Below are positions 42,001-51,967 of a DNA stretch of 64,000 bases, piece by piece. The first letter of the stretch is position 1, and each line of letters opens with the position of its first letter. The position numbers and the translations under genes are program-made. The DNA comes from Tenebrio molitor (Eukaryota > Arthropoda > Insecta > Coleoptera > Tenebrionidae), in assembly GCF_963966145.1 (NCBI RefSeq), contig NC_091048.1, forward strand, positions 1,426,001 through 1,490,000. Reading direction: 5' to 3'. The notes under the pieces were generated by a model that saw nothing but the letters and a program-made list of their open reading frames with translations, did no database searches and had not been told where the DNA came from.

Positions 42001-42426
42001 TTTAAATATTTTAAACAGTTATAAGTTATATTAAGACACACTCGACACTCAATGACCACACCAACACCTTGTAAACTACTTGATTTGATGATTACATAAG
42101 AGAGAGCGCTTGTGCATACATCGTTATAATTTGATATTGTCCGTTCAACGGAGATTTTTGCCTGATTCGTGTAAAAATATCGTGTCCGCGTCCGCCCAAT
42201 GGAGAGTCCGTTTAAGAGAGGCTCCTATATACGAGATTCCCTATTTCCGAGATCGGGACTATGAAAATGTGTCCGTTGAATAGAGGTGTCCGTTCATGGG
42301 GGGTGTCCGTAAACAGAGATTTTACTGTATTACTAAAATTGTTTTCATTTAATATCTACCATATGATTCTCTTTTTTCTCTTCCACCCTTATCATTATAG
42401 GTTACAGCAACGGGCGCAACAAGCCG

Positions 42427-43280
42427 CTGTACTGCTCGTCAAATCTTAGATGGCCGCTAAGGATGCGCAGAAGAGGGAGTGCGATGCAAGATGTGGAACC
42501 AAGATGCCACAAGGTGAAGCGGTAAAGTGGGGTATAATTCTGAAAAGTACACTCAGATACAGAAATCGACTTGTTCTAACTCCGCGTTGTCGACAAGATT
42601 TTAATCCTGTAGCTGTAATCTGTACTGACGTATTGCGAGTCTTCAACGCATTTGTGATCTGCAATTTTTATTACCTAAATAATAATAAATAGAGGTACCG
42701 TTCCCACTAAATTTCCGACGGCGTTGTATGTAATTTTTACATTTCCCCTTTTTAGAAAATGACACCCATAAAGTTGCTCTTATTGTTAATACACGTTGTA
42801 CATTTTGATAATTACGTCTCCTTTAATTTCAAAATCATAAAGCACTGTAAATTTTATTGAAGTACCTGTCCTTGCTATTTTGTCGGTGGACGAGTCGATT
42901 GGACCATCCGCTTAAATTACAATTACAAACAGATGTTCGTTATTCGCAGCGCTTCAGCCACTTTTACATAATACCGTAAACAATTTCCCAGAATTCGAAT
43001 ACGGTAAGATGAGGCACAAAGAATTATTCATTATTTCAATAAACTGTTATGTATTGCGAAATCAAAGCCATTATTCCATATAATTCATAATGTCAAATAT
43101 GACATGATTAATAATCGTTTAAATTTAAAACATGTTTCACTGTGCTTTTAAAACCCATGGTTTGGAGTGTACCAGTGTTTCCACTGCTGCGACGCTCGAA
43201 CAAGTGACGTCCCCACTCCTACCGTTACCATTGCGCATCCGAATCTCAGCGGCCATCTAATATTTGACGAGCAGTACTTA
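42427..43280. repeat. Inverted pair of about 46 bp flanking 0.8 kb
   Basis: GTACTGCTCGTCAAATCTTA then GATGGCCGCT and GATGCGCA at 42430-42472 recurs inverted at 43226-43278 with few changes. The sequence between is non-coding apart from chance frames (42450-42692). The pair may be the ends of a DNA element or two independent insertions. Confidence 0.5.
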
Positions 43281-43825
43281 AGTTCGCAAGAAACAAGTGA
43301 AAGTTTTCTTGCATTTGTTTTTTGGTCTTATCGGCATCGGCGAAGCAAGTAATCCCCATAGGTGGGTAACGAAATTTGTCCCCAATCTTTCAATTATTTT
43401 AATTGGATAACTATAATGTTTAGGAAAAATAGTATATGTATTTTGTAATTTGCCTCCATCTTGATTCTCTAATAGACATATTGAAAATTTTTAGGTTGGC
43501 AAAACTTGATTCGTCATGCGTGTCAGTTTAAATTACAAAAAGTGCAAAGAATTATTTATCAGGATTTATCAAGCAACAAATTCGCGACCGTATTTTTGGG
43601 AATTTCACGTATTTCAACGGGCGTCCATGAAAGATTATCTTTCATATTCGTGTTTTGTGACAGACTTTGGATAAAACAAATGGCGACTTTGAAGACTTAT
43701 CAAATTTTCACTTTTAAAATTAAGACATTACCAACCGCCACGAAAATCCCTAAATCGAGGAAAGTAAACATTTTTGTTTAAAAACGGCTTAAAAAGGGAA
43801 AATTACAAAAAATAGTATAAAAAAC

Positions 43826-44040
43826 TCGTTTCATAAGACCTTGAAGCACTCATTCTTTAAAATAACTCGTGGCTATGCCACTCGTTTTTTAATCTTGAAT
43901 TCGTGCTTCAAGACTGGTCTTATGAAACTTGTCTTTTAATATACTATTATGATACAAGTTTATAAGGAAGCTTTTAAAGCACGCGCGACGAGTTTAAGAG
44001 CAAGTGCTTTAAAGGCCCTTATAAATGTGTATCATACGCC
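43826..44040. repeat. Two adjacent hairpin repeats
   Basis: At 43826-43938 CGTTTCATAAGACC pairs with GGTCTTATGAAAC, enclosing CTTGAAGCAC and GTGCTTCAAG. At 43951-44038 ATGATACAAGTTTATAAGG pairs with CCTTATAAATGTGTATCAT, enclosing GCTTTTAAAGCAC and GTGCTTTAAA. Both have cores with CG-containing, near-palindromic words. They look like two solo hairpin MITEs. Confidence 0.65.
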
Positions 44041-44342
44041 ATTTTTTATTATCCCTGCACTACAATCTGAAAATTATAACAAAAAAAGTAAATTGAAATA
44101 CCATTTCCTAAGTAATCTGTGTCATTAATCGTTGATATAGAAATGGTCAATTGTTGTTGTTTCGTTGCTATCATAAATTGTGTATAAATGTCTATTTATC
44201 ATTGTTCAAAATGTAGGTGAATTTGTTGTTACCTAAGCAACCCTTAAAGCTTTGGTGTTTTAAAGGCCCTTTTTCGCACGCATTTTAGTGTCAAAAACCG
44301 GAATTATGATTCAGGTATAATAAAAAATATATTTAAATATAT

Positions 44343-45607
44343 TTTTTTGTTCAACACTGTCAGAATTTGCGAATTTTCTCCTATGTGATAAATGTCACAA
44401 CTTGTCAAAACGAAACGTCAAGATAATTTTAAAGGTTTTAAGCGATTTGGAGCCTTTAAGGAGCTCGTCGAACAAAAAAACATTGTGTTCAACTCGTTCG
44501 TGTGTAAATTGGGCCTTTTTTTGGCCCACTCGTGCCAAAAAAGGTCCAATTTACACACAAACTCGTCAAATAAACTAACTACTAGTTGCTATTAACGAGT
44601 TCTATTATTAGTTAAAATTAATGTACTTATTTCTGAGACACGTTGTATAATACTTTTACTTCATTAAAATATAATAATTTCTTTAAACCCAATTACTAAA
44701 CATAATTTCACATTGGAAAGCTACTAAATTAACAAATTTTTAACCAATCAAAAATGTTTACCTGTTCACAATTTCAAGAAAGATAAATTCGATTTTACCT
44801 CTGTGATCATCGGCAGCATACGATGCTCCTCTGCTGCCCATTTAAAATCCTGACATGGACACTGACAGTTTTTTGGACTGTATTCTACAATTGCGTGAGA
44901 TCTGTTTTGGATGTGATATTTTCCCACTACATTCATTCCTGCGAAATTACATTGTGCCGTTATATCGTTAAATAGTTTCTTCAGTGATGGTTCATCCTTT
45001 GGCAGGCTAGGGGGAATAGTATTGCTACTGGTGCTGTTATTATCGTCAGAAAATTCGATATTTGGATCTTTTAATGCATAGTAAACCCTGCATACACATG
45101 AGGGTTCGTGATTATTCCTTATCGGTTCGATTTCTACAATTTTAACATCTTTGAAACAGATGCGTGTAGGGACCTCAATACAATGTCAGAAATATTTGTC
45201 AAAATTATTAAATTGGGCAGGAGAATTGAATGTTTTCATTTTAATATTTGGATATGTCTCGTTGGAAAACGAGATCGTAGACGATTCATTATGTATTTCC
45301 TTCAAAAATAGTAGTTTATTTAACGAGTTCATGTGTAAATTGGGTTTTTTTTGGCATGAGTGGGCCAATTTAAAACGCGAGTGAAACGAGCGTTTTAAAG
45401 GTCTACGAGTGCCAAAAAAAAGACCAATTTACACAAGAACGAGTTGAATACAACGTTTTTTTGTTCCACGAGCCACTTAAAGGCTCCAAATCGCTTAAAA
45501 TCTTTAAAATTAGCTTGACGTTTCGTTTTGACAAGTTGTCTAATTTATCAAAATCCGTTCACACAGGAGAAAATTCTCAAATTCTGACAGTGTCGAACAA
45601 AAAAAAA
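44343..45607. mobile_element. Foldback element carrying a unique coding-like centre
   Basis: The arm 44343-44573 (TTGTTCAACACTGTCAGAATTT, GACAAGTTGTGACATT..., GGAGCCTTTAAGGAGCTCGT) is repeated inverted at about 45310-45607. The outer words TTCTGACAGTGTCGAACAA and TTGACAAGTTGT lie at the right. The right arm has an additional inner hairpin (AAACGCGAGTGAAACGAGCG). The centre 44574-45309 is unique and contains an open frame (next entry). Confidence 0.75.
44766..45185 (-). CDS. Unrecognised open frame in the foldback centre
   Basis: A stop-free minus-strand frame of 139 codons, unusually long for this AT-rich DNA. It lacks an early ATG; the first internal methionine is in GMNVVGKYHIQNRSHAIVEY. 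Composition looks protein-like: CVCRVYYALKDP near the start and NCQCPCQDFKWAAEEH near the end. At the 5' side a possible AG acceptor precedes VPTRICFKDV, and GAGGTAAAA after MITE could be a donor, so it may be one exon. I do not recognise the family. It could be a host exon captured between transposon arms or part of the element's own gene. Confidence 0.35.
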   Translation of the reverse strand, partial: HCIEVPTRICFKDVKIVEIEPIRNNHEPSCVCRVYYALKDPNIEFSDDNNSTSSNTIPPSLPKDEPSLKKLFNDITAQCNFAGMNVVGKYHIQNRSHAIVEYSPKNCQCPCQDFKWAAEEHRMLPMITEVKSNLSFLKL

Positions 45608-45772
45608 AAAAAAAAAGCTTTAGCAGCAGAAAAAACATGACTGAGTTTATCTACAGGTTTCAGTTCTTCAATAAAATGTTTGAACTGTTGGTGGAATCTT
45701 CCATTGTAGAACAGAAAGAAACTGGAAAGCTAAGATTATGTTTTATTAATATTTATATAATATTTATTTATT

Positions 45773-46008
45773 ATACGGGGTGATCAAATAGGACTGTTTA
45801 AGTTGGTAACACTGAATTGTATTTTAAATCGTATAACAGGAGTAACTTTCGGTTGTTGATGGCTTGTCCTTGTTAATGCTACACCTACATCAGATATTTG
45901 TCAAATAAACCAACAAAACATACCCGGTTGCAGTGTTATAAATAACCAAAATATAAAATTTTCTTAATTGTACTGCCAACTTAAACAGTCCTTTTTGATC
46001 ACCCGGTA
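45773..46008. mobile_element. MITE inserted in an AT tandem repeat
   Basis: The ends TACGGGGTGATCAAATAGGA and TCCTTTTTGATCACCCGGTA are inverted repeats extending over about 40 bp. The inner words are CTGTTTAAGTTGG and CCAACTTAAACAG. The element interrupts an array of TATTTATATAATATTTATTT units seen on both sides. Confidence 0.8.
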
Positions 46009-46078
46009 TTTATATAATATTTATTTATTATATTTATATAATATTTATTTATTATATTTATAATATTTATTTATAATT
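46009..46078. repeat. AT-rich tandem repeat, 26-bp type unit
   Basis: The word ATTTATATAATATTTATTTA is repeated about three times here and once at 45749-45772, left of the MITE. Confidence 0.8.
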
Positions 46079-46084
46079 CCCCAG

Positions 46085-46162
46085 GACTGGAGGAGCTTGA
46101 TCTGTCGCTACAACGTCGAGTTTATTTGTGAAGCATCAGTGTCGGACGTATTTGTTTTTTAA
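46085..46162 (+). CDS. Possible orphan last exon of a C-type lectin-like domain
   Basis: After an acceptor-like TTCCCCAG the plus strand reads DWRSLICRYNVEFICEAS and continues to TAA at 46160. The spacing W-x4-C-x6-FICE is that of the last two conserved cysteines of C-type lectin domains. No upstream lectin exon with the WxG or EPN motifs was found. The assignment rests on a very short match and could be chance. Confidence 0.25.
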   Translation, partial: DWRSLICRYNVEFICEASVSDVFVF

Positions 46163-46780
46163 TTAACGTTCTAAAATCTCAACTGAAATGTTTGCGAAGA
46201 AGTCCCACTGCGTTCTAGGAGTCTCCCTCTCTGAATAAATCTGCATCATTTGCTAAGTCTGACGGAAACAGTTAACCAGAAACGTCAAATTTCCTTTTAA
46301 TGTTTGCTCTAAATAATTTGCCAAAGAGAGAGACCCCCCACAGACCTACAGATTAACGAGTTTTTGAACTTTCCATTCATATTCCGATAGAAAATTCCTA
46401 TTAAACCCCATATTCTCTCTGGAAATTAGTAAATTTTGGCAATTTTGACATTCCACGTAAATTTTTGACAGGTCGCACGTAAATGACAGATAAAATATGA
46501 TACTGTGTATTACTGGTTGCATATGTATTTTGTAAATAAGAATCCTGTGTAGAAATCCTTCTGTTGTCTTTACAAATTATGAACGATTTTATTTCGTTGT
46601 GGTACCTACGTTACATAAAAAGCTTATTATGCAAGATGGAAACTAAAGAAGACGTCGATAATCACCAACCATGGAAACTCGAATTTATCAGCATAAAACT
46701 TGGCCAGACAGACGCAATAACCTTTCAGATAACATAAATTTCACATTGATAAACTTCAATCAAATTTTTACAGTTGTTGC
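46163..46780. other. Intergenic between chance exon and tetraspanin 3' end
   Basis: Unique sequence with no supported feature. The tetraspanin transcript probably ends near its right limit. Confidence 0.5.
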
Positions 46781-46795
46781 TCAATCTCTTCGGTA

Positions 46796-46806
46796 AAATT
46801 TATTTC
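46796..46806 (-). terminator. Polyadenylation signal of the tetraspanin gene
   Basis: Read on the minus strand the sequence is GAAATAAATTT, about 45 bp downstream of the stop codon. Another AATAAA overlaps the stop codon itself but is probably too close. Confidence 0.5.
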
Positions 46807-46848
46807 AGACAGACAATACACTCTTGGTAGTAAACAGTTACTCTTTAT

Positions 46849-47929
46849 TTATGGATACTTCTTCAAGGAGCGTTGTATCAAACATACATATCCTATTTCG
46901 ACGACCTGAAATAAAAATATTGAAAAACAAGTTACAACGGAAAACGGGCGATTTTCGCACCTGCAGCAACGCAAGAACTGTCGAAAAATACCCAATTTCT
47001 GTCGCAATGACTTGTATTTGTTCGTTAACAGCAGTGGCACACCCTACTAGTGGCGGACCGGCGTAGCTGTCATAACTAGCTTCTGTAGTACTGCTAGTTT
47101 CATCGACAGCATCTTCCAAGTCTCCGTAGTCGTCGTAAGTACAGTTCTTTTCGGTTCCAGTTACACCACAACAGTTGTACTAAAACGGCAGAAAAATGTT
47201 GTACAACTTGCGAATGTTGTACATATTGAGCGTCCATGCGATTTCTATACAGTGGTGCATTGCGGGTTGCGGTGCATCGAAAAATACGATAAGCATCAAG
47301 TAAACAAGTATTTACTATTTACAAAAATAATCGACATATATTTAGATAATTATGTACAGAGTTTGGGCAAATATGTACACAGCGCCTCACTGGAAACTCA
47401 CATGTTCTTCAACTTCTTGAAAGAGGAGTTTGTTTTCGGGGGCGGCGCTGTTGTACTGTTGCAACATCAGTCGGTGGGTTTTCGTGTGGCCGCCTTCGTG
47501 TTCGTCGAAGTTGATGAAGGCTATCACAGCTATTGATAGCTCCAGGCAAAGAATTACCAAGAGCACACCGGCGAACTGCAACAGCGCTGTTCAGTCTCCG
47601 GTCGGCGTTTTTGAGTTAGGTACTCACCAGTAGGAGAACAACTCTGCTGTAAGTTTTGGCACAGAGACAACCCGCAACAGCCATGGCTAGACTCAGCGAC
47701 CCCAAGACTATGAGCAGGGTCGGGAGTTGGATGAAGTCCAGACCGACGTACCTCCTGGGCCACCACAACTCGTCCACATAGACAACTCCCAAAGCGATCA
47801 GCGACACGCTCAGTATCTGCAAGAAGTGAGTGGAGCGGAGTCGAGTGCGGCGCAAGAACTCACCCCGAAGAGTATGCTGAAGACGATCAAGGCGACTCTC
47901 AGGACGTTCTCGTTAGCTGCGAACTTCAT
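46849..47929 (-). CDS. Tetraspanin, five exons, 234 residues
   Basis: Minus-strand exons 47864-47929, 47628-47816, 47402-47575, 46961-47179 and 46849-46905 are all phase 0 with AG and GT borders and give 22+63+58+73+18 residues. Tetraspanins are four-pass membrane proteins that organise microdomains. TM1 is VLRVALIVFSILFG plus ILSVSLIALGVVYV, TM2 TLLIVLGSLSLAMAVAGCL, TM3 VVLLL plus FAGVLLVILCLELSIAV, and TM4 YFSTVLALLQ plus VVEIGYVCLI. The large loop has the CCG signature at residues 146-148, further cysteines at 156 and 190, a possible glycosylation site (NCT) and an acidic serine/threonine-rich centre. Start chosen at 47929; an in-frame ATG at 47992 would add 21 residues. AATAAA occurs overlapping the stop and again near 46800. 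The orthologue among insect tetraspanins is not assigned. Confidence 0.92.
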
Positions 47930-48889
47930 CTTGGATTCGGCGTTCGGATTTAGTGGAAGTTTGATGGCATTTTTTACGAGCGCAAAAATCACTTACGCCT
48001 GATTAGATAAAGCCATTTGCTTGTGTAAATCTCTGTTATCAACTGATTCTCGAAATTAATGGGATGCTACCTAACGCTGTAAATGTTTACGATTTATGTA
48101 AACAAGATAATTTACGCATCTATCCTAAACATCTTTTCAAGGTGAATCAGGTAAGAGATACTGGCTGAGTCAGAGGCGGAGTGAGACACTTCTGCTCTAA
48201 TCCGAAGGGTATCACGAGCGAAGTTTGAAGCGGTGATGGTCTCGTCGCTGTTTCACCGGTTGTGATCAGTGTATTCTTATCGCGAGCAAGATCAGATAAG
48301 ATTTTGCTTTGTTTTCAGTGTTTGCATTTTTTTAAATACGTCTCTGTTCAAGAGTTCCATATTGTTTTGTTTTGACGTGGAAATCACCTGTTTGCGTCTA
48401 CGTCTGCGGTGAAAGATTTCCTGTCCTCAACCAGAATATTTTTATTTGTTTTATATTTTGTCGAATGTTTTTGTTCTCTTGTTTGCAACAAGAAATGAAA
48501 ATGTGTTTTCACTTTTTACTACTAAGAGAACACAACACTTTGTGGAATAAATATTTTGACAGACAATAAAAAATCTCAACTGAATATTCCACAGAAAAAA
48601 ATTATAGGAATGTGAGAAATAAGCAACGTAGGTAACAATTGAAATAATTTAGTTTAGAAATTATCGTGTTCCTTTTTGTTTACGTGACTATTTAAATTAA
48701 TTTTGTCACAATTTCACCTTCGTCCAAACCAGGAAGTAGACACCAATTTAGGTTTCAATAATTTTCGTAATTAACTTGATCCAACCTGGCAACTGACAAT
48801 TATGATGGTGACGTGGTTTGACTACTATTATAAAGGCCCGTTCAGAACACTTTGTTTTTTTAAACATTTTGCCCTGTTTTTAAGTGCTT
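47930..48889. other. 5' flank of the tetraspanin gene, nothing coding
   Basis: A GGCGTAAGTG donor-like word lies on the minus strand about 70 bp upstream of the chosen start, but no good acceptor follows it. Several GATAAG words (48004, 48276-48301) could be GATA-factor sites (inference). No other feature is supported. Confidence 0.45.
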
Positions 48890-49137
48890 CTTCACAATAG
48901 ACATAAGACAAGAAATACATAAGAGATACCTAAGAATAATTTATAAATTTGGGCAATTGGAAAATAATTTATGTGTCCATATAACTCAAATATGATTCTT
49001 CATGCCTTTTTGTACACACCAATAATGTTCACTGAGGTCACTTCTCATAAGTTACGTAAAAATTAATAGCATATACACTGCATGTATCATGAATTTCTTA
49101 TGCCTTATGTCAAGCTTATGTCCATTGTGAACAAGGA
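48890..49137. mobile_element. MITE, about 24-bp inverted ends
   Basis: CTTCTTCACAATAGACATAAG at the left pairs with CTTATGTCCATTGTGAACAAGG at the right. Inner words (ACATAAG, CTTATG) also pair. It is non-coding and about 248 bp. Confidence 0.65.
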
Positions 49138-50157
49138 CTAAAGTATGGGTGTTCATTTAATATTCTGGTAGCATTACCTATGGAAATATTTTGTTTCTGT
49201 GAAGGCATGTCGCGTTTCGTTGTCGCTCTGATCTCATTATACAGTGAGCGGCAAAAGTATGGAATAAATTCCTTAAAAATTAAACAAAATTTTTTTCAAA
49301 AAAATCTTTGGACAGGTCAATTTTAGTTTATAAAAATACATGTTTCATATAGTATTTCTGCTAGGATGTTCCCTATTGGGAAAACGAACTGCGTACTCCT
49401 GAGCAGGAACTGTGGCACTCTCATTACACTTCTGTTTTTTTGGGGGAAACGAGGTGAGGCCCGAGGCGACGGTCCCGCCGGTCGTGGGCGGCGTAAAAGA
49501 TTAGCGTCGAGGACGATATCTGGCTTCACTTTCGATTCCCCCTTCTTTTTTAATTTTTGTTTTTGAAGCCCATTTATTTTTCAAGAGTTTATCCTTTTTT
49601 TTCTATCGCGGCGAGGGCACAACCCTTCGTTTTGTAAATAAATATTTAGTGTGAGAAACGTTTTTGTTGAAATTTATCAGATTTGTACATGTGCAGGACG
49701 GAGTGAAAATATTTTGAAATTTTCAAGTGGTAACTCATATTATTCCCACAAGAAACCTAAAACTATGAATTGACTTTTTCGTACTCATAGCCTTGAAAGC
49801 AACGCTTCCAACATCCAACGCTCGCTCCGAAACGAGTGCTTCCCGGTCGACTCGAATGTAAAAATTGCAAAAAACATTGGCCCTTTGAGGCATTCAAAAA
49901 AAGATCTGTCTTGATAATAATAAAATTTAGTTCATAAAATACAACTTCCCTGGGTTTTCCTCCATTAAAAAATTACGGAAAGATTTATAATCGTTGAAAA
50001 TTGTTCCTACAAAATTCACAAATTATTGAAAAAATTGAAATATCAAGTGAAGCAATTGTTTCCAACAACCAAAGATCACTGCCTACTTGGGTTTATGTTC
50101 GTTTATGTTTAATGTATTAAAACAAAAAAATTTAATTTAATTTTCGTACAAAAATAT
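49138..50157. other. Intergenic, nothing recognised
   Basis: No gene is supported. The overlapping frames on both strands at 49323-49566 reflect a short GC-rich patch. Confidence 0.5.
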
Positions 50158-50294
50158 TGTACGAACCACTTGCGTGAAGACATCTTCCGTTCATTCGCGC
50201 ATTAATTAAAAGCACTCGCTCCTTCGTCGCTCGTGCTTTAAAAAATGCGCTCATGTGGGAACATCGTCTTCCCGCACTTGGTTCGTAAATAACT
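50158..50294. repeat. Hairpin repeat
   Basis: GTACGAACCACTTGCGTGAAGA pairs with TCTTCCCGCACTTGGTTCGTA. An inner pair (GCGCATTAATTAAAAGCAC and GTGCTTTAAAAAATGCGC) surrounds CTCGCTCCTTCGTCGCTC. Confidence 0.7.
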
Positions 50295-50619
50295 ATTTGA
50301 AAATACTTGCACTGGAATTTCTAAACAATCCGTTTGCATGAAAATCGAATGGGCATTTTTATTTAAGTCTTCATTATGTCTCCAAAAAATTGCTTTGACT
50401 TTGTCCAATCGGTTTCTTATTCTCTAAAAAATTTCTCCACTTTTCGTCCCATGTTGCACCCACCTGAGGTTTTATGTAGGTACTTTGCGCCAATATCTTA
50501 TACTGTTTCTATAGTGCATTTGAGCTCACACCTTATGTTTCCCATAAAATACGCTTTTCTCTATAAGACACGTCGTCAATAGCAACGTATCTTACAGAGT
50601 CATAAAATACGCTCACACA

Positions 50620-51079
50620 ACTATCCCTCCGCCACCCGGCGGCATGGCAATTTTGCCGGAGTACATACACTATTACGGATATTACTGTCAAGTAATAGTG
50701 CAGTGCTTATCAACATAATTACCGGCGTCTCGCCTCCGCATTTTGACTCTGTTGTGTATTATGTTCTGTGTCAATGTTAAGGAATTTCCTCACGATATGA
50801 CATGAGTATAATAATATACCTTTTTGAATTTCAACTACCAATGTGTTCCCTAAGTCCAGAATTTTTAAATTTTTAAAAAGAGAATGCGGTACAATTCCCG
50901 TTGCTGAAATTATAAGTGGTAAAATAGAAATTTTTTCTAAACTCCAAAGATTTCTCATAGCAACGGAGAGCTCTAAATATTTATTAATTTTTGTGTTATA
51001 TGTCTGTGTTATATTGGGGGAATTTGGAACAGCTATATCTAAAAGATATGCTTGCTTTTGTTGTTTATTTAAAATAATA
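50620..51079 (-). pseudogene. R2-like non-LTR element, 5'-truncated copy 3
   Basis: Minus-strand copy of the element at 40394-41615, cut at the 5' side within the endonuclease domain (first codons LNKQQKQAYLLDIAVP). The frame is intact to the stop at 50719-50721 and shows the full C-terminus (LGNTLVVEIQKG, ending NAEARRR), which copy 2 lost by frameshift. The common 3' tail ends near 50620. The frame at 50843-51169 on the plus strand is its shadow. Confidence 0.8.
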
Positions 51080-51317
51080 TATCATTCAAGTAACATTTTA
51101 TTCATCATTTTTACACTAATTATCACACAAGTGAAAAGTACAATTTTTGAATTGGAACTGCCACATTAGCTTCGTTCCTAACATCTTCTTCTTTAACTTC
51201 TGCTGTTTCATCCAATGCAAGTGGCCGGCCATCGAAAACTGCCAATCTTTACATTTTCTTCAAATGATTATTGCCGTAATGTGAATTAACTTTTAATGAA
51301 GTTCTACACACTTACCC

Positions 51318-51419
51318 CATATCAAGAAAAGCCAAAATGACATCTTCGGTTACCTCCGTTTTATTGTTCCGGCCTTGAAACGAAACATACACCCTTTCGA
51401 ATGCACTTTTAGACTTCAT
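51318..51419 (-). pseudogene. Crypton-like recombinase N-terminal fragment 2
   Basis: From the ATG at 51419 the minus strand reads MKSKSAFERVYVSFQGRNNK and then TEDVILAFLDM. This has the KSxxxYExxYxxF plus E(D/E)V pattern of tyrosine-recombinase-like N-termini also seen at 10462. Upstream in frame, LP precedes the methionine as in the other copy, so the ATG is probably internal. A GTAAGT follows directly. The next open stretch (51127-51240) does not join in frame. Confidence 0.45.
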
Positions 51420-51514
51420 TGGTAAGAAATTGCCACGTTTTTTTTATTTCTTCTGGAACGTTTTGGCACATTTCAACGATGAAGATTGTTTTTTTCCAAA
51501 TTTGTTGATTTCGT

Positions 51515-51817
51515 ATCCCACCTCCACCCGGCGGCACGGCAATTTTGCCGGAGTACATACACTATTACGGATATTACTATCAAGTAATAGTGCAGTGCTT
51601 ATCAACATAATTACCGGCGTCTCGCCTCCGCATTATGACTTTGTTGTGTATTATGTTCTGTGTCAATGTTAAGGAACTTCCTCACGATGTGACATGAGTA
51701 TAATAATATACCTTTTTGAATTTCAACTACCAATGTGTTATCTAAATCCAGAATTTTTAAATTTTTAAAAAGAGATTGCGGTACTATTGCCGTTGCTGAA
51801 ATTACAAGTGGTAAAAT
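51515..51817 (-). pseudogene. R2-like non-LTR element, 5'-truncated copy 4
   Basis: The shortest copy with coding sequence. The minus-strand frame from about 51817 to the stop at 51611-51613 covers only the last residues (LFKNLKILDLDNTLVVEIQK to NAEARRR). The 3' tail ends near 51515. The plus-strand frames at 51430 and 51735 are shadows. Confidence 0.8.
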
Positions 51818-51907
51818 ATTATTACCACAGTACCCGTGGCAACCTTCGCATTTTATGTATTGTGACGCGCCTCGAATAATTTCTGAATTTATTAAAATTT
51901 CTGGTAA

Positions 51908-51967
51908 AGCTTGTTTGACACGATGCTAAATTTCGTAGTAAATTTGTTAGAAAATGAGAGAGACCCT
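51908..51967. repeat. Partial diverged repeat of the palindrome arm
   Basis: GCTTGTTTGACACGATGCTAAATTT and TAGTAAATTTGTTAGAAAATGAGAGAG resemble the arm words at 51986-52035, but with substitutions. It is probably an older copy of the same hairpin element next to the new one. Confidence 0.6.

Larger units (their letters stand above)
40122..42329 (-). mobile_element. pogo/Tigger-like DNA transposon, interrupted
   Basis: The left end TACAGTGAAATCTCCGTT and the right end, read inverted, TACAGTAAAATCTCTGTT match the CAGTAAAATCTC-type ends of pogo-family elements and carry TA at both borders. Subterminal GGACGGACACCTCC and GTGTCCGTTC words occur at both sides. The start of a transposase lies at 42000 on the minus strand. 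The middle is replaced by an R2-like LINE copy (about 40394-41615). Confidence 0.75.

Noticed and set aside
47930..47992. N-terminal extension of the tetraspanin from an upstream ATG
   Set aside because: Tetraspanin N-termini are short and TM1 begins soon after the second ATG; the extra 21 residues look like 5' UTR, though this is not certain.
51127..51240. Open minus-strand stretch reading FDGRPLALDETAEVKEEDV as a 3' exon of the recombinase-like fragment
   Set aside because: The donor after 51318 is phase 2, and joining it to the AG near 51241 gives an early stop, so the two do not make one frame.
50843..51929. Plus-strand frames of 64-108 codons
   Set aside because: They are antisense readings of the two minus-strand R2-like copies.
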